Origin: Actinidia chinensis | Taxonomy: Eukaryota > Streptophyta > Magnoliopsida > Ericales > Actinidiaceae | Reading direction: 5' to 3' | Assembly: GCA_009663005.1 (NCBI GenBank) | Contig: VIGQ01000365.1 | Span: forward strand, 1 to 10,999 | Length of the DNA stretch: 10,999 nucleotides | Shown here: in pieces, positions 1 through 6,951 of the stretch | How positions within the stretch are numbered: position 1 is the first letter of the stretch | How the letters are laid out: every line of letters begins with the position of its first letter | Made by a program: the position numbers and the translations under genes | The notes under the pieces: generated by a model | Database searches by the model: none | What the model was told of the DNA's origin: nothing | The model's input: only the letters and a program-made list of their open reading frames with translations

Positions 1-53
1 TTTGTCCATTAACTTTTACAGTTCTTGATCAAATTCGCGACGAAGAGGTTCGC

Positions 54-80
54 CAGTTCGAAAAAAAAAGCATCGAACTG
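54..80. repeat. Perfect 8-bp hairpin with A-rich loop
   Basis: CAGTTCGA at 54-61 is matched exactly by its reverse complement TCGAACTG at 73-80, leaving an 11-nt loop that is almost all A. No T-run follows and no flanking gene is recognised. It could be an RNA 3'-end stem of the type found in plant mitochondria, or a chance palindrome. Confidence 0.6.
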
Positions 81-218
81 CCTTCATACGGCTTAATCAG
101 TGAGCACTTGGTAAATTAGAGGGGAAAGCTAGAGAGTTACAATGCTCGAGGGCTGTCCATTAATTTTTTGCAAGATTAAAGCGGTTAAATTAAATCGCGA
201 GAATGGGGTTAGTCCGAG

Positions 219-230
219 CCCAACCGGAGC
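219..230 (+). repeat. Dispersed 12-bp repeat CCCAACCGGAGC, copy 1
   Basis: The 12-mer is identical to the copy at 1170-1181. The similarity continues: TACGAA follows directly here, and follows after a 6-nt insertion in the other copy, then both run into a GT-rich stretch. This suggests a longer diverged duplication rather than a chance match. Confidence 0.5.
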
Positions 231-715
231 TACGAAAGTGCTTGTTCAATTTGCATCCATTTAATTAAGTGAAGGCCCGAATGAGAAGACGAACTTACAA
301 GAATCAAAACAAACAAACAGAATGGGAAGTAAATCAGTATGTTTTTATATATATAAAAAGAGAGAGAGAAATTCATGATACAAGTATGTTCGGATACGTA
401 ACTACAACTCTAATTACAAGGTGTAAAAAGACAGCTACGCTTGAAGGGAAAGTTGAGGGGTCCACGTAGCTTCATCTTCACAGCAAACACCGTTGATCGA
501 GCTGGGCCTTTCATTCTGAATGATAATGGAACCTGCCCGGTCATCGAAGTACTGCAAGAGGCACGGAAAAACGGGCCTTCAACGGATTTTTTAAGTATTG
601 TGGATTTGCCTCGAAATAAGGCAGCCTCACAAGACTTCGATACCCGGCGAGGAGTGCGGAGGTGACGGAGAGGCCAACCAACCGAACCACGAGCACGGAG
701 TCGAACCGATGAATC

Positions 716-733
716 AAAAGCTACAGAGCTTTT
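716..733. repeat. Perfect 7-bp hairpin, 4-nt loop
   Basis: AAAAGCT at 716-722 pairs exactly with AGCTTTT at 727-733 around the tetraloop ACAG. It lies in a stretch without open frames. No poly-T follows on either side, so I do not call it a terminator. Confidence 0.6.
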
Positions 734-1169
734 GGGAACAGAAGCTTTAGACTACGAGCTGTTGAGAAACAGAGGTTGATGAGGATAGAATTGCTTGCCA
801 ATCCCACCCACGTCTAAGGGTTTAAATTAGCTTGACCCTTTGGAGCTTACAGGGGATTTTCAAGTACAAAAGCCTAGCCAGACTGGGAGACAAGGACATT
901 TCTGTGATATGATGACTTGCTCTCAGAAAAGATTTATTTGAATGATGGTGGATTGTGTTCATCAAAGTCAGGGTTGAATCACTATTTTTACAGGCACCTC
1001 GAACGACACACGAAACGACGCCAATAAAGGTAGAGAAGTTATTAAACCCAATTTAATGCGACGGTTCAAGATGGACCGGGGAAGACGGTGCACTAAAGAG
1101 TAGGTTCAAACGACGTTACATTTATCGAAATAGAGGGCATGAATGTTGGACCATGCACGTTTAAGTGAA

Positions 1170-1181
1170 CCCAACCGGAGC
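1170..1181 (+). repeat. Dispersed 12-bp repeat CCCAACCGGAGC, copy 2
   Basis: Exact match to 219-230 in the same orientation, with further weaker similarity downstream (TACGAA and a GT-rich stretch) after a 6-nt insertion. Confidence 0.5.
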
Positions 1182-1471
1182 ACTAGTTACGAATGTTGTT
1201 TAACATGTGGCAAGGCCGCGGCAAATTTACGAGTGGGAAGCGAAGCCTCCTTATGAAACCTGGCCGAGGCGAAGTCAGCCACTTATGCAAGATCGAAGGA
1301 AGAAATCGTTCTGAACAGAGTTCAAAATCATAAACGGAGATTCAAAAGCAGAAGAAAGAAAGAAACTGGTTAAAAAGGTCATACCGAAAAGGCATAGTCA
1401 ATAGCGTCCAAAATTTTACAAGTAAGCAAATCGATAAATACGGAAGAGTCTAATCAAAGGAAGGTTACTAA

Positions 1472-2072
1472 ATGAGGTTTTTCACCTCGGCTTCTACAGC
1501 TCGGTCGCCCTCTGCTTCGCCAGCTCGCGTCCCAATAAGCAGAGATCTCCGCGACACCTGGCCTGAGCTTCCACTACAAACAGCGTTAGTATTCCCCTAC
1601 GGCAGCAGGAAGGGGAAGGGTCGCATATTCCTCTTCGTTGAAGTAGGGCAGGTGGCATGGAAGAAGTATCGCTCCAAGAGGCAGGAGCTGGACGGGAGGG
1701 GCAGGCAGGAAGAAGACGGACAAAGGCGGGATGATCAATGGGGATCTTGAAGCTCTTTCAAACAGGCAAGCCATCATTCCCTGAAAGACAAGGGGCGGAG
1801 CTCGGTCTAATGTCTTTCATACACGTCACCCCCAGCCCCTTCGAAAGCGCGATCGAACAGCTTAATTGTATACCTCGCCCACAAGCGAACGCTTTCAGGT
1901 CGGACGCTTCTTGCGGGCTGTGGTTCCGTTACGGATCGCGATATCGGACTGCGAACGTGCATCACACGAGATCGGACTGAGGAGTTTGTTCAGCTCCTTT
2001 TCGAGGTTAATCGCCTTATTGATTCGCCTTCTTCAGATTCCACTACACCCTGCTTTTAGGAAAAAAATTTAA
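1472..2072. other. Cluster of overlapping orphan open frames
   Basis: Plus-strand frames run 1472-1750 (92 codons), 1738-1980 (80 codons) and 1866-2072 (68 codons), each overlapping the next in a different frame. A minus-strand frame covers 1586-1777. The first product changes from a Ser/Ala/Pro-rich N-terminus to a strongly basic Lys/Arg/Gln/Asp C-terminus. The third ends with a Leu/Ile-rich hydrophobic stretch. No frame carries a motif I recognise. Successive overlapping frames could reflect a frameshift-decayed gene, or simply few stops because of the higher G+C. I do not call a gene. Confidence 0.35.
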
Positions 2073-2075
2073 GAA

Positions 2076-2134
2076 GGGGGGGGGGAAAGGGGGGAAAAGG
2101 GAAGGGTGTGAAAAAAAAAAAAAAAAAAAAAAAA
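2076..2134 (+). repeat. G-rich tract plus 24-base poly-A run
   Basis: G-runs of 10 (2076-2085), 6 (2089-2094), 3 (2099-2101) and 3 (2104-2106) are separated by 2-4 A residues, which satisfies the usual four-run G-quadruplex pattern. After a short TGTG spacer an uninterrupted run of 24 A occupies 2111-2134. A homopolymer this long is unusual in plant mitochondrial DNA and more typical of nuclear sequence or a retroposed tail. I see no duplicated target site. Confidence 0.8.
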
Positions 2135-3304
2135 GTCCAATACAACCAACTATAAAAACGTAAAAAATTTTAACAAAGGAGTGAGGAAGATACAGCTCAT
2201 GAAAAAATAACTAAGAAAGGAAAAAAGAAGATGGATTAGAAAAGAAACATCATGTACAGGGCTCGTTAATCAGAGATGAAAGCCGGAATTTGAAAGATTT
2301 AACCATGGGCCCCCAACTAACGAGCTTTGCCCCCAGAATTCTGACGTGGTCTCAGCAGCATGATCCGCCGACGTCTTGGGGGAGCATCACCAGTTGCCCA
2401 GAGTAACACAGGCTCGTGCGTCCTTTAGAAGTGTCCGCCGGGTAACTGTTTGCAGAGCTCCACAACAGAAAATGAAAGGCCCACAGCTCAGGGGTGCCAG
2501 CGGCCGATCCTGCACCCTTCCCCTCTTTGGTCGAGAAGTTCCCTCTATAGGTTGCTTCTCTTTAAGTTTGCCACCCATAAGGACGCGGCGGGGTGGGATG
2601 ATCTTCGGATGGGGCTGGTATGGACGAGATATGAGCTCGGGGAGTATGGGCAGATCGGTTGTTGGGGCTTGTTCTTCACCAGAATCCTCACTTAGGGACC
2701 ATGATCTCCGCGATTCAACTGAGACCAAGAGATGAACTACGCTTGGTTTTTGTGAGTGTGTGAGAGGAGGAAAGGAGTGCTCAACAATCTCCCTCGCGTT
2801 CGACGATGGCTACGTCAGAATCAGAGCAGCTTGGGAGATGTTATAGGTTCTGGGACCAGGAATAGGGGAGCTGGAACCAAGGAGCAGCATGAGGGATGTG
2901 AACCACTCTTCGCCGTCTTCGACCTCGGCCTCTCGATCAGGGCCTCGTCGCCCAGATCGATTTGTTCCAGCTGGAAGAGCTCGATTCGTGGAGCTTAGAA
3001 CTTCGCTCGGCCTCTTATAACAGCCTCGAAGATCGAGCTGAGGTCCCTTAAAATAAGTCACAACCTTGTCAGATAGAGAGCCCTCGGCCTAGAACCTGGT
3101 CCTAGGATCTGGAGGGAGAGGGTAAAAAGAAAGAAGGGGCTAGTCCACTGATGAGCAGCGGCGAGAGGAAGGAATGGTGCCCTCTCTGTTAACGATACAA
3201 GGGGAGTAGCCAGCAAAATCGGAGACTTTGCGGGAGCGTACACAATTGTCACAGCACGTTATTGCAGCAGAACACCGGTCGCTCCTCCTTCCAAAAAACG
3301 TCTG
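2135..3304. other. No recognised gene; opposed open frames and a hairpin
   Basis: Between 2376 and 2735 both strands are open almost throughout: 119 codons on plus and 113 on minus (2387-2728). Neither product shows a domain, and both are rich in Arg, Pro, Ser and Gly, as expected when local G+C content suppresses stops. From 2902 to 3048 a 49-codon plus frame without a start encodes a Leu/Glu/Asp-rich segment that might form a short coiled coil. Minus frames at 2810-3061 and 3058-3252 overlap it and look like shadows. Confidence 0.4.
2257..2329. repeat. Long-loop inverted repeat
   Basis: GCTCGTTA at 2261-2268 is the exact reverse complement of TAACGAGC at 2318-2325. The stem extends outward by two G-T wobbles and two Watson-Crick pairs (2257-2260 with 2326-2329), giving about 12 bp around a 49-nt loop. 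No flanking gene identifies its role. Confidence 0.5.
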
Positions 3305-4129
3305 TTGAACCCTGCCCAGAAGGTGAATGAAACAAACAAACAGTCAGTTAACCGTATGCACGCCAATGGTCGAGTTGACAAAAGTATATCGCAAGGGGAA
3401 GCACGCCCGATTCTTCCCTACAGGGATGTAAGCCCTGCTGTGTGGCCTAGGAAAGAGAGGGGGTGGTTCGTTGAAAGGGGAACTCCCATTGACCCGAGAC
3501 CCAAATGAAGTCGGTCAAATTAGATCTTGCCGGAGGAGAGAATCCGTAAAAACTAACCTGTGAGGGATTTGCTCCTAGGCGAAGCGACGATCAGATAGTT
3601 GATTGCCTACAAGCATTTGGGTTTCAGGGTTTTTCATAGGCTTGACCACGCAGGAGTAGAGTACACATGAAAAAAGATCATCCGCGGTGAACTCTAATCC
3701 TTCTTCTGCATCAAAAGCCTTAACCGCCAGCACGGTTCGGACAAAAGTTTACAGAGTTGCTAAAGTGAGCCCGCAGATAGAAAGGACGGATCTCAAGAGT
3801 TTGATGAGGGGAAATCGAAGCCCGGCTTGGGTAAAATGAACCAGGTCCTAATGGGCATCCGATCGCCCTCTCCCTCCAACCCCAATCCGCGTCATCGTTT
3901 GGGAACCCGGGCGCTCCTCATCACTACGTAGTTCAGGGAGTCACGATGGTCGCACAAGGATTGGGCTAATAAGGCCTCGATATCGCCGAACAAGGATTGA
4001 GAGCCTGATTCAACGCCATGTCCTGAAAGTGGAGGGCAGGATGGTAAGAGGGCTGAAAGCGCCCCAAGGAGCGAGGTTGAACCTAGGAAACCCTAAGTAC
4101 CCAGTGGGTTTGTACCCGGACCCTATTCA
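3305..4129. other. No recognised gene; mitochondrial-like spacer
   Basis: One short plus-strand frame (3305-3508, 67 codons) carries no motif. The remaining ~600 bp has no open frame above 60 codons. Two copies of ACAAGGATTG occur about 30 bp apart near 3955 and 3990. An AGCC...GGTTC string around 3718-3738 was considered as a group II intron domain V but lacks the conserved stem and bulge pattern. Confidence 0.45.
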
Positions 4130-4532
4130 GTGATTTGTGAGACAACGGACTACAACGGAGATTTGAATAGCGTTTCTACAAGCGAATGCTACAAAAAGAG
4201 GCCAGAGAAATCGGACTTACCGTATTCAGATGGGTGGCGATCTTCCAACGGCGTAACGATAATCATAGCTGTCCCGGAAATGGTTTTGAAGAGGACGCAA
4301 AGCTACAGATACTCATATCTCCTCTAAAAAAAAGTGTTTTTGCAACGATGAAAAAGTGGGGAAATACAATGCCTAAAAAAGGAACTCGAAGAGGGTATAG
4401 GAAATGAGCCAAACGCCGCGCACAGGGGAACATCGTTTCGTGATGCGAACCGTCCATAACAAATCCAATGGATTTACTGACAGATGGCATCCATTAAACA
4501 GCACCCTAAGGGAACGACACGGGGAGGCGGGA

Positions 4533-4549
4533 GGAGCCGAGCTGGCTCC
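4533..4549. repeat. Hairpin GGAGCC/GGCTCC
   Basis: Perfect 6-bp G+C-rich stem with loop GAGCT. Beyond one mismatch, further G-C pairs extend it outward. It lies inside the 108-codon orphan frame and is not followed by a T-run. Confidence 0.5.
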
Positions 4550-4825
4550 CCCATATGTTGGAAACACCCAACACGGTAGAAGCGCACCGAGGGGAGTATA
4601 TGAAGCCGAACATCCATATTGCATAGCTGCGGTGCGTAGTAACAAACGAGCCCAAGCAAACTGGGGGGCTTACTGTAGGGGACAGAGACATATGAATAAG
4701 TTTCCAGATACTAGAAGCGCAGAGAGATGAAAATTGAAAAGCCTTCACCACTATAACAGGGGGCTGTGTTCATCTCGTCCGGTCTACGTCACAGAAAACA
4801 ATATTATATCGTGTGAGGACGCGAG

Positions 4826-4865
4826 GCTTCGGAAAGAAGTACAGGAGCCAGGCCCTATCCGAAGC
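4826..4865. repeat. Inverted repeat GCTTCGGA/TCCGAAGC
   Basis: Exact 8-bp arms at 4826-4833 and 4858-4865 enclose a 24-nt loop. No function can be assigned from context. Confidence 0.5.
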
Positions 4866-5013
4866 TTGGCGATACCTTCATTTGCGTATTGGACGATCGC
4901 GCTTAGGGCACCTGAGCTCGGTTAATTGCATGTGAGCTTGGGGAATCCTGACGTTGACACGAGGACAGTGGCGTGTACCCGACACGGGAAGATGACTCAA
5001 ACCCTAATTCCGG

Positions 5014-5619
5014 GTGAGGAAACCAATGAAAAGCAGGAAGGATATACCAACTCCTATAAGAGATGAGGAGTGGGTCAGCTACCCGGATGTCAGGGTGATC
5101 AGAGGGCGTGTGGGAACCACGCGCCAAGTTATACTACATAGTAGAGACCACTGTAGAGGTGAGGGAATTTCGACTGCTTCTTCTTTCTCTTCTTTGGCTC
5201 TTTCTTCTTCTGGACGAGAAAAAACTGATTGTTACGGAATTGAGCTGTGTCAGGTCAAACTCACATTGACCGTCGGAGAGCCGTTTCCCGGAAAACAGCT
5301 CCGGCGGCCGTACTTACCATTGTCGTATTCAGAAGATACAGGAGGAGGGACGGACTATAGTGGAGCACTCTCAGAGTGTGAAACGGGTTTTGGTAAATTC
5401 GGATGCGGTATCCACTTCACGATTTCCACATTACAAACTCACCCCCACACCAAGGATGTCGTTAACGGTCGAATGTTGGCCTCTCGCTTAGATGTGCAAA
5501 GGGATCTAGTCGTGGACCCCAGGGTCGTGGCCATCACGTTAATGTTTGTCGTTCAACGCTCGAGCTTACCAATCCCTTGGCTTGCTGTGCTTGTGGTTCA
5601 GATTCTCCCCCCCAATTGA
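5014..5619 (+). CDS. Orphan 201-codon open frame, hypothetical
   Basis: This is the longest frame in the window. I do not recognise the product. Residues 1-50 are charged and basic, 53-66 are Ser-rich, 70-165 are mixed with several Gly and Cys (Cys at 73, 79, 122 and 131), and 171-200 form a hydrophobic C-terminal stretch broken by Pro at 186 and 188. A single membrane segment there is possible. The stop falls within a few bases of the composition boundary, so the frame may be cut by the junction and closed by foreign sequence. A different plus frame over 5099-5269 encodes a Leu-rich hydrophobic run and competes as the real reading. At local composition a 200-codon frame is uncommon but not impossible by chance. 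It could be a mitochondrial orphan or chimeric frame. Confidence 0.25.
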   Translation: MRKPMKSRKDIPTPIRDEEWVSYPDVRVIRGRVGTTRQVILHSRDHCRGEGISTASSFSSLALSSSGREKTDCYGIELCQVKLTLTVGEPFPGKQLRRPYLPLSYSEDTGGGTDYSGALSECETGFGKFGCGIHFTISTLQTHPHTKDVVNGRMLASRLDVQRDLVVDPRVVAITLMFVVQRSSLPIPWLAVLVVQILPPN

Positions 5620-5860
5620 TACATCTTATTGAGCCCTAATTGATCACCCAACTCCTTTCTCTTACAAACCCAATTTGGCGTGGAGCTCACAACAAAATTG
5701 AACATTATTGACCCTTGGGTCTTTAAACCCCTGTCACAAAACAACTATCCCTCTCTCTGTTACGAAACCCAAATTGGTGAGTTCATAAAAAAATTGAAAT
5801 TGTTTAGGTTATAGTCTCAAAATTCCAAACCCCAATCACAAACATCCAGCTCTCTCCTAG
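5610..5860 (+). repeat. Diverged ~98-bp tandem repeat, about 2.5 units
   Basis: Two units can be aligned by eye. AAACCCAATTTGG, GAGCTCA and AAAATTGA near 5665-5702 recur as AAACCCAAATTGG, GAGTTCA and AAAATTGA near 5764-5797, an offset of about 98 bp. The second half also recurs: GTCT, AAACCCC, TCACAAA and a CTCTCTC tract occur in the same order at about 5719-5760 and 5813-5858. A partial, weaker unit appears from about 5610, where AATTGAT is itself doubled. The repeat begins at the composition boundary and is the first sequence on the A+T-rich side. Confidence 0.6.
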
Positions 5861-6513
5861 AATTTTTCTTTTGGTTTCTTGATGGCGGTGAGGTTGGTTT
5901 TTGGTTGGAATGATGGACTTGTGGAAATCATATCATATTGGAAAAATCCCAAACACCAAAAATATAGTTTGGTTTGTTTAAGTGTTTGATTAAGTTGATG
6001 TTCCTCTTTGGGATTTGATTATATCTTTGATCGTGGACGGTGTGGCGATGTTTGCGGTTGGCGATTGTGGTGGTGGTCCGGTGGTGTGGAAGTACTCTCA
6101 AATTGGGAGAGGACAGAGGTAGAGTAAGCATGACAGAGAAGAGGGCGATATCATGTACTTCTGCATGTTAGGTGAGTGAGCGGTTACCAAGGTCATTTTT
6201 ATTTTTGTCACGTTAGTTTGGAGACCAACCTACTGGGGAGGGTCGTTGTAATTTTTAGAAGGTAAGAGGTTGAGTTTGTATTAAGGCCAAACCTGAGAAG
6301 AGGTCATGGTAGTTTGCCCTTTGAAAAATTATGAGAAAAATTAAATTTCAATAATGTAAGATTGCACGGAGTTCACGAAACGTAGAATTACTCCGTCTTC
6401 TTAAAGTTAAAAATAGGGTTGGATTCCAAAAAATTTAAAAAAAATTTAGGACCCAGGTCATATTATAGGGCTTTATTGTAGTTTTACTTTTCCTCTATTT
6501 TGTTTTAATTTAA
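5861..6513. other. A+T-rich intergenic DNA, no gene seen
   Basis: A 38-codon frame begins with ATG at 5881, and an open stretch without ATG ends near 6121. Both are too short and featureless to call. A minus frame at 5928-6131 is low-complexity. At about 6190-6325 a loose repetition of GGTCAT/GGTCGT followed by T-rich sequence ends in GGTCATGGTAGTTTGCCCTTTG, a string of a kind I associate with plant intergenic repeats, though I cannot name the family. Confidence 0.5.
6511..6513. repeat. TAA target-site duplication, left copy
   Basis: TAA directly outside the left end of the 142-bp MITE, matched by TAA at 6656-6658 outside its right end. Confidence 0.65.
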
Positions 6514-6655
6514 CACTGTGTTTGAAGTAAGGATACGTGTGGGGGAAAAATAAAAATGAAAAGAAAGTGATGATCCAACAATCCCAAATAGTTAGACTGT
6601 TATAATTTTATTTTTATTTCATTCTCAAAACCTAATCCTTAACCCAAACACAACC
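6514..6655. mobile_element. Tourist-like (PIF/Harbinger) MITE, 142 bp
   Basis: The ends are inverted repeats. TGTGTTTGAAGTAAGGAT at 6517-6534 matches the reverse complement of the right end, TGTGTTTGGGTTAAGGAT, at 15 of 18 positions; the outermost 3 bp have diverged (CAC against GGT). The A/T-rich interiors next to the ends are also roughly complementary. TAA flanks both sides (6511-6513 and 6656-6658), the 3-bp target duplication made by PIF/Harbinger transposases. The right terminus GGTTGTGTTTGG fits Tourist-type ends. There is no coding capacity, so any movement would have relied on a transposase encoded elsewhere. Confidence 0.75.
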
Positions 6656-6658
6656 TAA

Positions 6659-6790
6659 TAATAGTAATTTTAAAAATCAAAACATAGTTCTTGGAAAACT
6701 TTTAAACCTAAAAAATTCCTATGAACTCTGTGTGTAATGCTATCTCGCCGTTTGAAGGTAGCATGTGCTTACAAAAATTGATAATTACTA
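6659..6790. other. Spacer between two MITEs
   Basis: A+T-rich sequence of about 130 bp without open frames or recognisable sites. It ends in CTA, the left flanking triplet of the second element. Confidence 0.5.
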
Positions 6791-6948
6791 GGCTTTGTTT
6801 TGGATCATCGAATTTAGTGACTAATAAAAAAATAAAAGATAAAAGAGTGGCGAATTTTAATCGTTAGGAACCTTTTGAATTATTAACCTTTTCTATTTTC
6901 TATTTTCAATTCCTTTCTCTCACACAATTTGTGATCCAAAACAGAGCC
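6791..6948. mobile_element. MITE with 17-bp terminal inverted repeats, 158 bp
   Basis: The left end GGCTTTGTTTTGGATCA (6791-6807) and the reverse complement of the right end GGCTCTGTTTTGGATCA (6932-6948) differ at one of 17 positions. Beyond this the two arms keep similarity (AATT and GTGA in the same order). The flanking triplets are CTA (6788-6790) and TTA (6949-6951), consistent with a TTA target duplication carrying one substitution. Size, lack of coding capacity, TTA-type site and G-rich terminus followed by TTTGGATC fit a non-autonomous PIF/Harbinger element. The end sequence differs from the element at 6514-6655, so this is a separate family. Confidence 0.78.
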
Positions 6949-6951
6949 TTA

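Larger units (their letters stand above)
81..1471. other. No recognised gene; mitochondrial-like spacer
   Basis: Two short open frames lie here, 269-469 (66 codons) and 441-665 (74 codons), overlapping by 29 bp in different frames. The second encodes a mixed, soluble-looking peptide with no motif I know. A small TA/AG microsatellite sits at about 347-370. From 666 to 1471 there is no sizeable open frame on either strand. A perfect hairpin (716-733) and the second copy of a CCCAACCGGAGC element (1170-1181) are the only structures I could define. A T-arm-like string read on the minus strand near 690-710 does not fold into a tRNA. Confidence 0.5.
4130..5013. other. Orphan open frames, no recognised gene
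   Basis: Short plus frames lie at 4130-4327, 4186-4407, 4404-4730 (108 codons) and 4734-4925. Minus frames cover 4263-4490, 4373-4645, 4474-4659, 4506-4751 and 4903-5127. The 108-codon product is hydrophilic and rich in Arg, His and Asn, without a family signature or membrane segment. Two hairpins lie here: GGAGCC/GGCTCC around a 5-nt loop (4533-4549), and GCTTCGGA/TCCGAAGC around a 24-nt loop (4826-4865). I see no reason to prefer any one frame. Confidence 0.4.
1..5612. other. G+C-balanced block, possibly mitochondrial-derived
   Basis: Seen: base composition is near half G+C by eye, against about a third in the rest of the window. Open frames of 60-200 codons occur on both strands, often overlapping in opposite orientation, and none shows a recognisable domain. 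Short perfect hairpins and small dispersed repeats are scattered through it. Known: plant mitochondrial intergenic DNA typically has this composition, few conserved genes and many orphan frames. Inferred: this is a mitochondrial-like segment, either a nuclear insertion or part of a mitochondrial genome that abuts nuclear-type DNA. I looked for standard mitochondrial genes, tRNAs, rRNA cores and group II intron domain V and found none, so the assignment is tentative. An old G+C-rich nuclear repeat is the main alternative. Confidence 0.5.

Noticed and set aside
660..790. Minus-strand GGTTCGACTCC resembling a tRNA T-arm
   Set aside because: The T stem has only three pairs, and no anticodon, D-arm or acceptor stem can be drawn around it.
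3140..3180. CTGATGAG followed by CGAGA, resembling a hammerhead ribozyme core
   Set aside because: The second core strand should read CGAAA or close to it and here reads CGAGA. Helices I and III cannot be formed from the flanks.
3700..3745. AGCC...CACGGTTC string suggesting group II intron domain V
   Set aside because: The 34-nt hairpin with its bulge and GNRA-type loop is not formed, and no intron 5' GUGYG start or exon neighbours are visible.
5881..5997. Short ATG frame after a pyrimidine-rich leader, as if a nuclear gene start
   Set aside because: Only 38 codons, no recognisable motif, and no continuation exon with a matching donor and acceptor could be traced.
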